A stretch of 64,000 bases of DNA, from assembly GCA_038237475.1 (NCBI GenBank), contig JBBRYS010000002.1, forward strand, positions 496,001 to 560,000, written 5' to 3'. The first letter of the stretch is position 1; every line of letters starts with the position of its first letter. The stretch comes from JAOAPY01 sp038237475 (GTDB taxonomy: Bacteria > Acidobacteriota > Blastocatellia > Pyrinomonadales > Pyrinomonadaceae). Below the pieces are notes generated by a model, which saw only the letters and a program-made list of their open reading frames with translations, was not told the DNA's origin and made no database searches. Below, piece by piece: positions 17,477 to 25,908 of the stretch. Made by a program: the position numbers and the translations under genes.

Positions 17477-18226
17477 TTAGGTTATGGCGCCGCCGTCAAC
17501 GATTACGACTTCGCCGTTCATAAAGCTATTGCGATCACTCACCATAAAGGCCGCATATTCAGCCAACTCTTCGGGTCGGCCCAGTCGCCCGGCTGAAGCC
17601 CAGAATGCGTGCATCTGCAGCAGCCGTTCCGGCAAAGCGGCCGCGAGTTCCGTATCGAAGATTCCCGCCGCGATCGCATTTACCTTGACGCCAAATGTCC
17701 CGGCTTCGCGCGATAGGCATTTGGTGAAGCCAATCATCGCCGCTTTCGAAGTTGCATAGTGAACCGCAGTCGGCAGCGCTCGCATCGCGCCGATTGAGGT
17801 GATATTCAAGATACTTCCACTGCGCTGGCGAATCATTTTTTTGTAGATCGGTTTAGTGACCGCAAACAAGCTATCGATGTTGGTATGAATGACTTCATCC
17901 CACGCGCGGTCCGTCGTCGTGGCAAAGTTGTCGCCGCGATTGATGGCAGCGTTATTGACCAGTACGTCGATGCCGCCCCAAAGCTCTACGATCTCGCGCG
18001 TCACCTTTTTCATCCCCAGGCGATCGGTGACGGAAACCTTGAAAGAAAGCGCGCGCCGTCCCAGGGCCTCAATTTTGGCGCGAATCTCGGTAGCCAGATC
18101 GTCGCGCGAATTGTAATTGAAGGCCACGTCGGCGCCTTCACGCGCGAACACCTCACAAATTGCGGCGCCAATACCGCGAGTGCCGCCCGTAATAAAGGCC
18201 CGCTTACCCTCAAGCAATAAACTCAC
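17477..18226 (-). CDS. Short-chain dehydrogenase/reductase (FabG-like)
   Basis: NAD(P)-dependent oxidoreductase of 249 residues in the classical SDR fold. The cofactor motif is TGGTRGIG (13-20), NNAA is at 91-94, and the catalytic set is S144, Y157 and K161. The C-terminal IVDGGAIT is typical. It could be a 3-oxoacyl-ACP reductase or a sugar/alcohol dehydrogenase; sequence by eye does not decide. The initiator is GTG at 18226 with GGAGA 9 nt upstream. That ribosome site directly follows the T-run of a rho-independent terminator, an arrangement typical of attenuation-controlled genes. Confidence 0.88.
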   Translation of the reverse strand: MSLLLEGKRAFITGGTRGIGAAICEVFAREGADVAFNYNSRDDLATEIRAKIEALGRRALSFKVSVTDRLGMKKVTREIVELWGGIDVLVNNAAINRGDNFATTTDRAWDEVIHTNIDSLFAVTKPIYKKMIRQRSGSILNITSIGAMRALPTAVHYATSKAAMIGFTKCLSREAGTFGVKVNAIAAGIFDTELAAALPERLLQMHAFWASAGRLGRPEELAEYAAFMVSDRNSFMNGEVVIVDGGAIT

Positions 18227-18241
18227 CGGCTATATTCTCCT

Positions 18242-18273
18242 AAAAAAGCCCGCTTCGACCGACGTAAGCGGGC
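18242..18273 (-). terminator. Rho-independent terminator abutting the SDR ribosome site
   Basis: On the minus strand GCCCGCTT (18273-18266) pairs with AAGCGGGC (18255-18248) around a 10-nt loop and is followed by TTTTTT (18247-18242). It lies only 15 nt before the SDR start codon, so it can act as an attenuator for that gene and also as the end of the upstream operon. Confidence 0.85.
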
Positions 18274-18477
18274 AAGGTAAAGCAAATTTGTCTCGAGCGC
18301 CTGGCCGAGAAACTGAGTGCCAGAGGCTCCTGGTCCTGCAATTGTCCGCTGTCGTTAAATCGAACAGGATTCGCGAACGAATTAAAGCCCGAAACCCGCT
18401 GTCCGTCAAACAGGCACGAGGGAAATTGGTCGGTGCGACCTGATGCCCTGGCCAACCCTTAAGGCAGCTGGGCTCAA
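18274..18477 (-). ncRNA. Candidate structured leader RNA or small RNA upstream of the SDR gene
   Basis: About 204 nt without a gene, between the glycosyltransferase stop (18478) and the terminator. On the minus strand several helices can be drawn: CCAGGGCATCAGGTC with GACCAGGAGCCTCTGG as a long outer stem, GGACAG with CTGTTC, and the hairpin ATTCG-TTCG-CGAAT. AGCGGG (18400-18395) can also pair with CCCGCT in the 5' arm of the terminator, giving a possible antiterminator. I do not recognise a known riboswitch class. It may be a cis-acting leader or a stand-alone RNA. Confidence 0.4.
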
Positions 18478-19680
18478 TCAGGCTGAGATGACTTCAGCAA
18501 AAGTTGTCTCTTCCTCGATTTGTCCGCTGGCAGGCAAGAGAGCGGCAATCTCTTCAACGATTCTTCGGGTAGCATTGGGAAATCCAACCGTAAGGGTGGC
18601 GGCGCGCATGGCGGAATAGTGGGCTGTGTCTTCGACCATGCGTCGCACGACCGGAACAATGTCTTTGGCATGTTTCAAAAGGATGCCGGCCCCGCCCTTG
18701 ATAATTAAATTAGCCGTGCCCTGCTCCTGCGGCATGGGTGTGGTAATGGCGTCGGCAATAATCGGAACCCGACAGGCAAGGGCTTCAAATGTCGTCAGGC
18801 CACCCAGCTTGGAGATCATGACGTTGGCGGCGCTCATCAAGTCTTCGACATTCTCTGAATAGCCAATTACCTTGATGGGAAAACTGGCCTGGGCCGCCAT
18901 CGACTCCGCGGTGGCTCGCAACTCTTCATTGCGACCCGCGAGAAAAATAGCTTGCACATCCAACTGGCCGCGGATTAATTCGCGGAAAATCTCCGGTATG
19001 TTTCCGCCGCCTTCCCAGCCGGCATTCACAAAGACGGTGAACTTTTCCGGATCCAGGCCCAACGCCCGCCGCGCGGCCTGCGCCGCAGCTTCATCGGGAA
19101 AGGTGAATTTGGGGTGGACCGGCATGCCTGAGATCTTGATGCGACCGGCCGGTACTCCATAGTCGAGCAACTGGCGGCGAGCATCTTCGCTGGCTACAAG
19201 GTAGAGCGTGACGTCATCACAGGCCCAGCCTTTCCAAAAACCGTAACAGGGATCGGTCACCACCGACACGAGGGGAATTCGATCCGCCAGCTTCAACTCT
19301 TTCAACACGCGCGCAAAAATGTGCTGCGTGAGCGGGTGAACACTTACGACAATATGGGGACACCAGCGCTCAAACAGTTCGCGCACATAGCCGATACAAC
19401 GCGAATGAAAAAACTCGCGTGTTTCCGGGCGCACACGGTTCATGGCCCAATAGAAATATTTCATCCAGTGTTGCTTATTGCGCAACATCCAGTTGTAAAA
19501 AGCCACCAGCTTAGCTGAGAGGTGGGAAGACTCTTCGACCGCGCGCACGACTCGCACTGCGTATGACTCGCCTTCACAAAATTTCTGCACGCCGGCCACA
19601 ATGGCCGCCGCCGCCGAGCGGTGACCACCGCCCGTGTCGGATGAAATGATAAGAATCTTGGGAACCTTGGATTCAGTCAT
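18478..19680 (-). CDS. MGDG synthase-like glycosyltransferase
   Basis: A GT-B glycosyltransferase of 400 residues. Its N-terminal domain carries the monogalactosyldiacylglycerol-synthase signature ISSDTGGGHRSAAAAI. Its C-terminal nucleotide-sugar domain has FVNAGWEGGGN, VIGYSENVEDLMSAA, KLGGLTTFEALACRVPI and PQEQGTANLI. Relatives (MGDG synthase, YpfP/UgtP) add hexoses to diacylglycerol at the inner membrane, so a glycolipid product is likely. The frame opens at a GTG, but the adjacent ATG (19680) is the better start. It follows the radical SAM gene by about 23 nt, so the two act together. Confidence 0.85.
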   Translation of the reverse strand: MTESKVPKILIISSDTGGGHRSAAAAIVAGVQKFCEGESYAVRVVRAVEESSHLSAKLVAFYNWMLRNKQHWMKYFYWAMNRVRPETREFFHSRCIGYVRELFERWCPHIVVSVHPLTQHIFARVLKELKLADRIPLVSVVTDPCYGFWKGWACDDVTLYLVASEDARRQLLDYGVPAGRIKISGMPVHPKFTFPDEAAAQAARRALGLDPEKFTVFVNAGWEGGGNIPEIFRELIRGQLDVQAIFLAGRNEELRATAESMAAQASFPIKVIGYSENVEDLMSAANVMISKLGGLTTFEALACRVPIIADAITTPMPQEQGTANLIIKGGAGILLKHAKDIVPVVRRMVEDTAHYSAMRAATLTVGFPNATRRIVEEIAALLPASGQIEEETTFAEVISA

Positions 19681-19703
19681 CACCAGATTTATTCCCGGCC
19701 TGC

Positions 19704-20867
19704 TCAGGCGTTCACTGCCGCTCCATCAAGTTGTTCCTGGCTCAGGTCCATGTCGCGACGCGCCTTTTTCATTTCACGCTCGAGTCGCTTGATCTTGATC
19801 AAGTGAGTCGGATTAAAAGGCAACGACGGGTAATAGCTGTTTGATTCGTGCGTGCAGAAACAGCCATCTGCTGCCTTCTTGCGTCTTTCAGCCATAGCCG
19901 GAGAGGTCCACAGTTTCTGAAAATTCCAGTCGTATTCACGCAGGTTCGCAATCGGCGCCAGGTTCTCGCAGGACGACACTGTGCCTTCGTCGTAAATGAC
20001 ACCGCCGGCCGTTCCGGCATAGCAGGTCATTTGCGCCTGTTGCGTTTCCTGAGTTTTCGCGATCAGTCCATGCATGTAAATATCGATCGCCGCTTTGAAG
20101 AACCCGGCATCGCCACCGTAATTATTCTTGATGGCTGCGTGACGGGAATCGTCGTCGATCATTTCGGCCAGTTTTGTATAACGCGAATGATCGATCTCCA
20201 ACTCTTTCGGATCGGCTGAGGGCGGACGGATGTAGTTGAAGTTCACCTTGTCCGGCTTCAGGTCATACTTAAGGAAATCGTACCAGTCGAAAATCGTATC
20301 CTGGTTGGTATTCATGAAGCAGGTGCAGGTCTGGACATCGAGTCGCTTGTATTCCTTCTTAATTCCCTGCAACTGTCGGGCGGTGTCAATGGCGATTTCC
20401 CATGAGCCTGGTTTCTGGCGAATCTTGTCGTGCTGATCTTTGAGTCCGTCGACGCCCAAAGCAACAGTCACGTTGAGTCCGGGGCACTCTTCGAGGATGC
20501 GCGTCACGTCGGGAAAGATTCGTTTTTGAATCTGACCATTCGACATGATGTAAATCGATTCCAGCTTGTTGTTCTCGTAAAAGGCACGCGCGATCTCGGG
20601 CAGGTCCTTGCGCGTGAATGGCTCGCCGCCGGCAAGGATCAAAACACCAAGATTGCCGCCGAGCGTCTCCGAGATCTTTTCGATCTCGTGCGTCTTCATC
20701 TGCAGTTTTTTGCGCGGACGGTCGTCCAATTCATCGGTAAAAAAGCAGTGTGTGCAACGCATGTCGCAAACTGATGTAACCAGAATATTAAGCAGAATCG
20801 GCGAGAACGGTTTCCCTACCGCCAGATGCGCATAGCGCTTCAATAACTCTTTAGTAGTAAAGTCCAT
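19704..20867 (-). CDS. Radical SAM protein with cysteine-rich C-terminus
   Basis: A 387-residue radical SAM enzyme. The [4Fe-4S] site is C34-x3-C38-x2-C41 (CDMRCTHC), followed by the SAM-binding LILAGGEPFTRKDL. The C-terminal third has further cysteines in CYAGTAGG, SSCENLAP and GCFCTHE, as in SPASM/twitch auxiliary clusters. A good ribosome site (GAGG) precedes the ATG. Substrate is unknown. Its tight coupling to an MGDG-synthase-type glycosyltransferase points to lipid or headgroup modification rather than peptide maturation; no precursor peptide gene is visible. Confidence 0.85.
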   Translation of the reverse strand: MDFTTKELLKRYAHLAVGKPFSPILLNILVTSVCDMRCTHCFFTDELDDRPRKKLQMKTHEIEKISETLGGNLGVLILAGGEPFTRKDLPEIARAFYENNKLESIYIMSNGQIQKRIFPDVTRILEECPGLNVTVALGVDGLKDQHDKIRQKPGSWEIAIDTARQLQGIKKEYKRLDVQTCTCFMNTNQDTIFDWYDFLKYDLKPDKVNFNYIRPPSADPKELEIDHSRYTKLAEMIDDDSRHAAIKNNYGGDAGFFKAAIDIYMHGLIAKTQETQQAQMTCYAGTAGGVIYDEGTVSSCENLAPIANLREYDWNFQKLWTSPAMAERRKKAADGCFCTHESNSYYPSLPFNPTHLIKIKRLEREMKKARRDMDLSQEQLDGAAVNA

Positions 20868-20931
20868 ATCAACCTCAGAAAGACCTCTGTGCCAGTTATT
20901 AAATGATTAGCTTCACTCCGGCAGTGACTTC

Positions 20932-21489
20932 TTAATCTACCTCAAAAAGATCATCAACCAACATCGACCAGCCTGGTAGAGTTGGTTCGGCGCCGGCGCG
21001 CTCGCCTCTGCGTAAAACATGCGGCTCATCCGGCTGCTCCGATGCATAACATCTGACGACTTCGTCGCTCAATAAGTCGACGTCCCAAACTATGAGAGTG
21101 CCGGCAGCGAAATAATCCGCGCGCTTTTTAGCCAGCCGTCGCTCAGCTATCGCACCGTAATCGCTCTCGCTCCTGACTTCGACCGCAAAGAACGGCGCAC
21201 CGTCAAAGAACTTCATCCCTGTCTTCGGCCCGGTGTAAAAGGCCGCGTCCGGACTGAAAGACCCGCGGTTGGGAAGACTCACGCGAAAAGCCGCATTATC
21301 GGTTACTGCCCTTCCCATTCTCTTTCTCCAGCTGTATTCACGGAGGCTGACAAAAATCTCAGCAGCAGCGTAGCCTGGCGCGGATCCTCGCGGAGACATC
21401 TGAACGATTCCTCCATCGACTAGTTCGGCTTTACCCGACACCCGGTACAGGTCTTCGATGGTGGCTTTTACGTTTGTACTCATCTCCAT
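20932..21489 (-). CDS. Uma2 family (DUF820) putative endonuclease
   Basis: A 185-residue protein of the Uma2 family, which has a PD-(D/E)XK nuclease-like core. Landmarks are ELVDGGIVQMSPRG (22-35), FSPDAAF with D81, FAVEVRSESD with E104, and the AKKRADYFAAG helix (120-130) that carries the lysines. Most members have no proven function and are scattered as single genes in cyanobacteria, Chloroflexi and Acidobacteriota. It lies between the NtrC-like gene and the radical SAM gene on the same strand, with no obvious link to either. Confidence 0.85.
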   Translation of the reverse strand: MEMSTNVKATIEDLYRVSGKAELVDGGIVQMSPRGSAPGYAAAEIFVSLREYSWRKRMGRAVTDNAAFRVSLPNRGSFSPDAAFYTGPKTGMKFFDGAPFFAVEVRSESDYGAIAERRLAKKRADYFAAGTLIVWDVDLLSDEVVRCYASEQPDEPHVLRRGERAGAEPTLPGWSMLVDDLFEVD

Positions 21490-21538
21490 TCCGCCGACCG
21501 AATCTTATCACAGCGCACTACGTCGCCGCAGTTGGATG

Positions 21539-22906
21539 TTAAGAGGAGCCGGAACGCTCGCCGCGATTTGGAATGCCGAGCGCGCGCATGCGGCGATAGA
21601 GGTGGCTGCGATCGACGCCCATCAGCTCGGCTGCACGGGAGACGTTGCCTTCTGCTTCGGTGATTTTTTTCTGAATAAACTCGCGGTGATAGGCGTCGGT
21701 CGCCTCTTTAAAGGAAGGAAATCTGAAGGAAGCGGCCGGCGGCTCTTCTTTCCCGTGGGGCGGTAAATCGCCGGCATTTACAATCTTGCCAGGATGCATG
21801 ATGACCACGCGTTCGATGGTATTGCGCAGCTCGCGCACGTTTCCAGGCCAGGAATAGTCCTGCAGGTCCGCCAGTGATTCAGCCGCAAATTGTTTCGGGA
21901 CCTTGCCATAGGCGAGCGAAAATTTCAGATTGAAATGCTCAACCAGCAAAGGAATATCTTCGAAGCGTTCGCGCAATGGTGGTAATTCGAATGGAATCAC
22001 ATTCAAACGATAATAAAGATCAGCACGAAACTTCCCCTGCTCGATTTCAATGTCGAGGCGTTTGTTCGTCGCTGCGATTATTCGCACATCTACATCGATT
22101 GCAGCCGTACTGCCTACTGGTTCGAAGCGCTGCTCTTCCAACACTCTCAGGACCTTCGCCTGCAGACTGCTGCTCATGTCTCCCACTTCATCGAGAAACA
22201 GAGTAGCGCCGTCGGCCATTTCAAACTTACCCTTCCGCGCAGCCGTGGCGCCCGTGAATGCTCCCTTAACGTGACCGAACAATTCCGACTCGATTAGCTC
22301 TTCGGGTATAGCAGCGGAGTTAACCTCGACGAACGGCGCACTCGAGCGACGCGACTGAGAGTGAATAGCACGCGCAACCAATTCCTTGCCAGTGCCCGAT
22401 TCCCCTGAAATCAGAATCCGTCCGTCGGTCGGCGCGGCCACGGCGATCTGCTGTCGCAGGGCTCGCATGGCCACCGACTCGCCGACCATTGCGTATTCCT
22501 CTGCCAGCTCTGCCGTCAGCTCCTTATTGATGAGTTCCAGCTGCCGCTGCCGCAGAGCGTTGCGCACGACGAGAATTGTTTTCTCAATCGAAAGCGGCTT
22601 TTCAATAAAATCAAAAGCGCCGAGCTTCGTGGCCCGCACGGCAGTCTCAACGTTACCGTGACCAGAGATAATTACGACGGCGGCATCACACCCACCGGCG
22701 CGCAGCTGGCGCAGGGTTTCAAGTCCATCGAGGCCGGGCAACCAGACATCGAGCAGCACGCAGCCGTAGGATTTACGCTCGACTGCTTGCAAGCAATCTT
22801 CGCCCGACGCAACCGCGTCGGCGCTGAAGCCTTCATCCTGCATAACGCCGCGCAGGGTTTCGCGTATGCCGCGTTCATCGTCAACGATAAGAATGGAATC
22901 AGACAT
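21539..22906 (-). CDS. NtrC-family sigma-54-dependent response regulator (NtrX-like)
   Basis: A response regulator of 455 residues that remodels sigma-54 RNA polymerase. The receiver domain has phosphoacceptor D53 in LLDVWLPG. The AAA+ domain has Walker A GESGTGKE, the sigma-54 contact loop GAFTGA, and Walker B LFLDEVGD. The C-terminal Fis-type helix-turn-helix is EGNVSRAAELMGVDRSHLYRRMRALG. It starts about 100 nt after the end of the NtrY-like kinase gene, its probable partner. The domain order is that of NtrX/NtrC. Confidence 0.93.
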   Translation of the reverse strand: MSDSILIVDDERGIRETLRGVMQDEGFSADAVASGEDCLQAVERKSYGCVLLDVWLPGLDGLETLRQLRAGGCDAAVVIISGHGNVETAVRATKLGAFDFIEKPLSIEKTILVVRNALRQRQLELINKELTAELAEEYAMVGESVAMRALRQQIAVAAPTDGRILISGESGTGKELVARAIHSQSRRSSAPFVEVNSAAIPEELIESELFGHVKGAFTGATAARKGKFEMADGATLFLDEVGDMSSSLQAKVLRVLEEQRFEPVGSTAAIDVDVRIIAATNKRLDIEIEQGKFRADLYYRLNVIPFELPPLRERFEDIPLLVEHFNLKFSLAYGKVPKQFAAESLADLQDYSWPGNVRELRNTIERVVIMHPGKIVNAGDLPPHGKEEPPAASFRFPSFKEATDAYHREFIQKKITEAEGNVSRAAELMGVDRSHLYRRMRALGIPNRGERSGSS

Positions 22907-23007
22907 GTCTAGCCAGTCGTCAGAAGGAAGCGAAAGGCGGTCGCATCGCCTCCACAGTTGTTTCCAATCGCGAAATTATCTCTTTAAACGATTCCCGCTT
23001 CGTGGTG

Positions 23008-25272
23008 CTACGAACCAATCGCCGGCAGCTCAATCACAAACTTTGCGCCCCGCGGAAAATTCGCCTCAGCCTGAATGCGTCCCCGATGCTCTAACACTAT
23101 TCTCTGGACGATCGCCAGCCCCAGGCCTGTACCGGTGCCGCGCGTGGAAAAATATGGCTGAAATAATCTTCGCAAGGCTGCAGGTTGGATACCATGTCCA
23201 GTGTCGGCAACGACGGCACGAAGCAAATTGCTCTCGCGTTGATATGACGTGGAAATTATGATTAAGCGTTCGTTTTCCTGCTCGGAGATCGCGTCCAGCG
23301 CATTATCGATCAAATTAACAAAGACACGTCTAAATTGCTCGCGGTCCAGCAGGGCGGCCGGCAATTCGCGATCGAGATCCAGCCGAATGCCGACTCCGGC
23401 GAGCCGCTCCTCGTACAAGCCTACTGCTTGTCGCACTACTTCATTTAGATCTCCTGGTTCCAGTCTGGCCAGCGGCAGTCGGGCAAAGCGCGAGAACTCA
23501 TCGACCATAGCTTTTAACCCGGCCACTTCGCGCGTGATAGTCTCCGTGCATTCGTCGATTACGGACCCAACGTGTTTTTGATCGGCCGACTGTGCCTGGC
23601 CGGATCGGTCCGGATGGTCCAACGAGCCATTTCCATTTCTGTCCAGCCGGTGATAACTCCTCGCGATCCGTTCTGCTGACAATTGAATTGGTGTCAGGGG
23701 ATTCTTGATCTCATGGGCCATGCGACGGGCAACTTCTGACCAGGCCGCCGCTCTTTGCGCCGCCAGAAGTTCCGAGAGGTCCTCGATTACCAGGACGACC
23801 CCGGAGCCGCTACCGGCAGCGCCGTTCAAAGCTGTCGCGGTGAGCGCCACTGGTATTGCAGTTCCCTTCTCAGCCGAAACTTTTCCCAGTTGTCCCTGCT
23901 CGGTTGTTTGTCCGGTACGGCGCGCACGTTTCAGCAACTGCCCGAGCACCAATCCATCATCCTCCGAGATCAAGTCTTCAAACTGGGCCTCGCCAGTGGC
24001 AATTGCTCCCAGTGAAAGCATTCGCGCGGCCGCCGCGTTGATGGTGGTAACGCGATTATTCTCGTCCAGCGAAATAACGCCGGTCGATAACGACTCAAGC
24101 ACGGTCTCAATGTAGTTGCGGCGCTCTTCCAATGCCAAATTTTTGTCGCGCAGCTCAGCTGCGCCCACATCGATCCGGCGGCGGTTCTCTTCCAGTTGTG
24201 CCGTCATCTCGTTGAACGAATGGGCCAGCAGCGCTAACTCGTCTTCGGCAAATGTAGTCACTCGATAAGAGAGATTTCCCCGCGCAATTTCGTTCGAGGC
24301 CTCGGCCAACGCTTTAATCGGTGTAGCGATGCCACGCGCCAGGTAAATCGCGACCCAACTGGAAACAAACAGAAGAATCAAGGTGAGCAAACCAAGGGTT
24401 GAGATTCCCAGCCAACGGACCTTTTTCTGGCGCCGCACCAGATTCTGATATTCGCTCTGCGACCCTGTTATTTTGTCATTCAAATCTTTGTCACTGCGTC
24501 GCGCCGGTGCGATGAGCAAACTCTCTTTATCCGAAAGTGCCACGGAGATGACGTCAAACGCTTTGCCATCGGCGAGACTATCACCCAATGCGGCCACGTT
24601 CTGACGAGCTTTTTCCAGGAGGGGTTCGAGGGCTGCGCGATCACTCTCTGACAAATTCGCTTCGCTCTTCAACTTCACTTCCCCACCAGCCGTTACGATC
24701 TCAATCGCCGAAAAGTGAGCGGCACTGACAATCTGATCCAGCGTTTGTTGGCGCGCGGACTCCGGTTGCTTGCTAACCATAATCGCAACCAAAGCTCCGG
24801 TCTCACGTAAGTTTCGAATCTCAGCCGAAACCGCTTCGCGCTGCACTTCTCGAGCTTCGCGTACCACCGCCTGTGGAAAGGGATTGAACCATTTTTCCAG
24901 CGTACGGTTCAGGAACAGATATGAGAATACTGCCATCGCAGTAATGGGCAGAAAGCTGATCGCGATGAAGTACACGAGCAAACGCGTCTTGATCTTCGAA
25001 CCCAACTCGCGCTCGCGGCGTTCGCGTCGCAGTTTTAAGAGACTACGAATGAAGATGAACGAGAAAACGATGAAGGCGACAAAGTTCAGAGTTGAGAGCG
25101 CATAAAGAACCAGCGTGTCCGAGGCTGTATCGGGGCGGATCACAGTCCAGAGCCAAAGCTGCTGTGAGGCGATAACCGAGAGAAGCAGAACCGCCACGGC
25201 TCCAAAAACCCAAGGTACCCATCGCCGCCTGAGTCTTCTGTTTTCTGGTTTGCTGTTCGAGATCTTATCCAT
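23008..25272 (-). CDS. NtrY-like membrane sensor histidine kinase
   Basis: A 754-residue inner-membrane kinase. Hydrophobic segments lie near 20-43, 55-76, 98-122 and 287-311, with an extracytoplasmic sensor region between the last two. Then come HAMP (about 310-365), PAS (385-500), the phosphoacceptor H520 in MAHEIKNPLTPIQL, and the ATPase domain ending with GTGTGLGLAIVQRIV. This matches NtrY. Between the two helices of the dimerisation domain sits DRNGNGSLDHPD (544-555), which fits an EF-hand calcium loop. It pairs with the NtrC-type regulator just downstream. Confidence 0.92.
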   Translation of the reverse strand: MDKISNSKPENRRLRRRWVPWVFGAVAVLLLSVIASQQLWLWTVIRPDTASDTLVLYALSTLNFVAFIVFSFIFIRSLLKLRRERRERELGSKIKTRLLVYFIAISFLPITAMAVFSYLFLNRTLEKWFNPFPQAVVREAREVQREAVSAEIRNLRETGALVAIMVSKQPESARQQTLDQIVSAAHFSAIEIVTAGGEVKLKSEANLSESDRAALEPLLEKARQNVAALGDSLADGKAFDVISVALSDKESLLIAPARRSDKDLNDKITGSQSEYQNLVRRQKKVRWLGISTLGLLTLILLFVSSWVAIYLARGIATPIKALAEASNEIARGNLSYRVTTFAEDELALLAHSFNEMTAQLEENRRRIDVGAAELRDKNLALEERRNYIETVLESLSTGVISLDENNRVTTINAAAARMLSLGAIATGEAQFEDLISEDDGLVLGQLLKRARRTGQTTEQGQLGKVSAEKGTAIPVALTATALNGAAGSGSGVVLVIEDLSELLAAQRAAAWSEVARRMAHEIKNPLTPIQLSAERIARSYHRLDRNGNGSLDHPDRSGQAQSADQKHVGSVIDECTETITREVAGLKAMVDEFSRFARLPLARLEPGDLNEVVRQAVGLYEERLAGVGIRLDLDRELPAALLDREQFRRVFVNLIDNALDAISEQENERLIIISTSYQRESNLLRAVVADTGHGIQPAALRRLFQPYFSTRGTGTGLGLAIVQRIVLEHRGRIQAEANFPRGAKFVIELPAIGS

Positions 25273-25417
25273 GAAATGCTGTGGGAGTTTACCACATCGG
25301 ACTCTGACTCAAGCCGACCTCAGCTTACAACCATCGAGCACAGCGTTAGCAGAAACACAGCGCCCGCACTGTATTTTGCAATTCAAGTATCTCCTTTTCC
25401 TGCCGTGCTTAACTCTA

Positions 25418-25446
25418 TTGACAGCATCTGCAAACAAGAGTAAATT
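25418..25446 (+). promoter_or_regulatory. Putative sigma-70 promoter of the three-gene membrane cassette
   Basis: TTGACA (25418-25423) and TAAATT (25441-25446) are separated by 17 nt, a full -35 match and a 4/6 -10 match. They lie about 90 nt before the first gene of the cassette and point toward it. Nothing else of note is visible in the 25273-25534 gap. Confidence 0.5.
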
Positions 25447-25534
25447 CCCGGTCGCATCACCGAGAGATCTCAGGCTCGACTTAATCACACGCAGGTCCAG
25501 CAGCGACATAATCTAAAGTCCTCAGAATTTAGTG

Positions 25535-25906
25535 ATGGCCTTCACTGACCTAATTTGGTTTGCGCGCCTGGAAGTAATCGTATTTCTGGGGGGCCTCGCG
25601 GCAATCATTGCCTACCGCCTGGTGACTGGTCAGATCAATACCAGTTTTCTGCTCTGCACCAAGGAAAAAGATGGCCGTCATGAGCTCAGTCCAGCCCGAG
25701 TCCAGATGTTCCTCTTTACGCTCTGGACCGCGATGTCTTACCTGATGCAAGTAGTCGATTCTATCCAGGGAGCGACGCCGCCGGAAGGTGTAGTCCTCCC
25801 TGACATACCTCTGAAAACTCTGGCTATGTTGGGAGGTAGCCATGCGATCTACCTTGGCAGCAAGGCCTACCTAATGATGTTCAAAACAATCGCGAAAGGA
25901 GAATAA
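25535..25906 (+). CDS. Small three-helix membrane protein, first gene of cassette
   Basis: Not recognised. From the ATG at 25535 (a GTG at 25532 is also possible) it has 123 residues with three hydrophobic segments: LEVIVFLGGLAAIIAYRLV, VQMFLFTLWTAMSYLMQV and LAMLGGSHAIYLGSKAYLMM. Between the first two is a cytoplasmic-type loop with GQINTSFLL, then ELSPARVQ. The same layout and several of the same residues recur in the next gene, so the two look like diverged tandem duplicates. Its last codons carry the AAAGGAG ribosome site of the next gene, implying tight co-expression. Confidence 0.75.
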   Translation: MAFTDLIWFARLEVIVFLGGLAAIIAYRLVTGQINTSFLLCTKEKDGRHELSPARVQMFLFTLWTAMSYLMQVVDSIQGATPPEGVVLPDIPLKTLAMLGGSHAIYLGSKAYLMMFKTIAKGE

Positions 25907-25908
25907 CA

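Noticed and set aside
18274..18477. 6S RNA, tmRNA, SRP RNA or a known riboswitch
   Set aside because: A long outer stem can be drawn, but the central bubble and length do not fit 6S RNA. There is no CCA end or tag frame for tmRNA and no GGAAGnAGCAGCC for SRP. It is listed only as an unassigned structured candidate.
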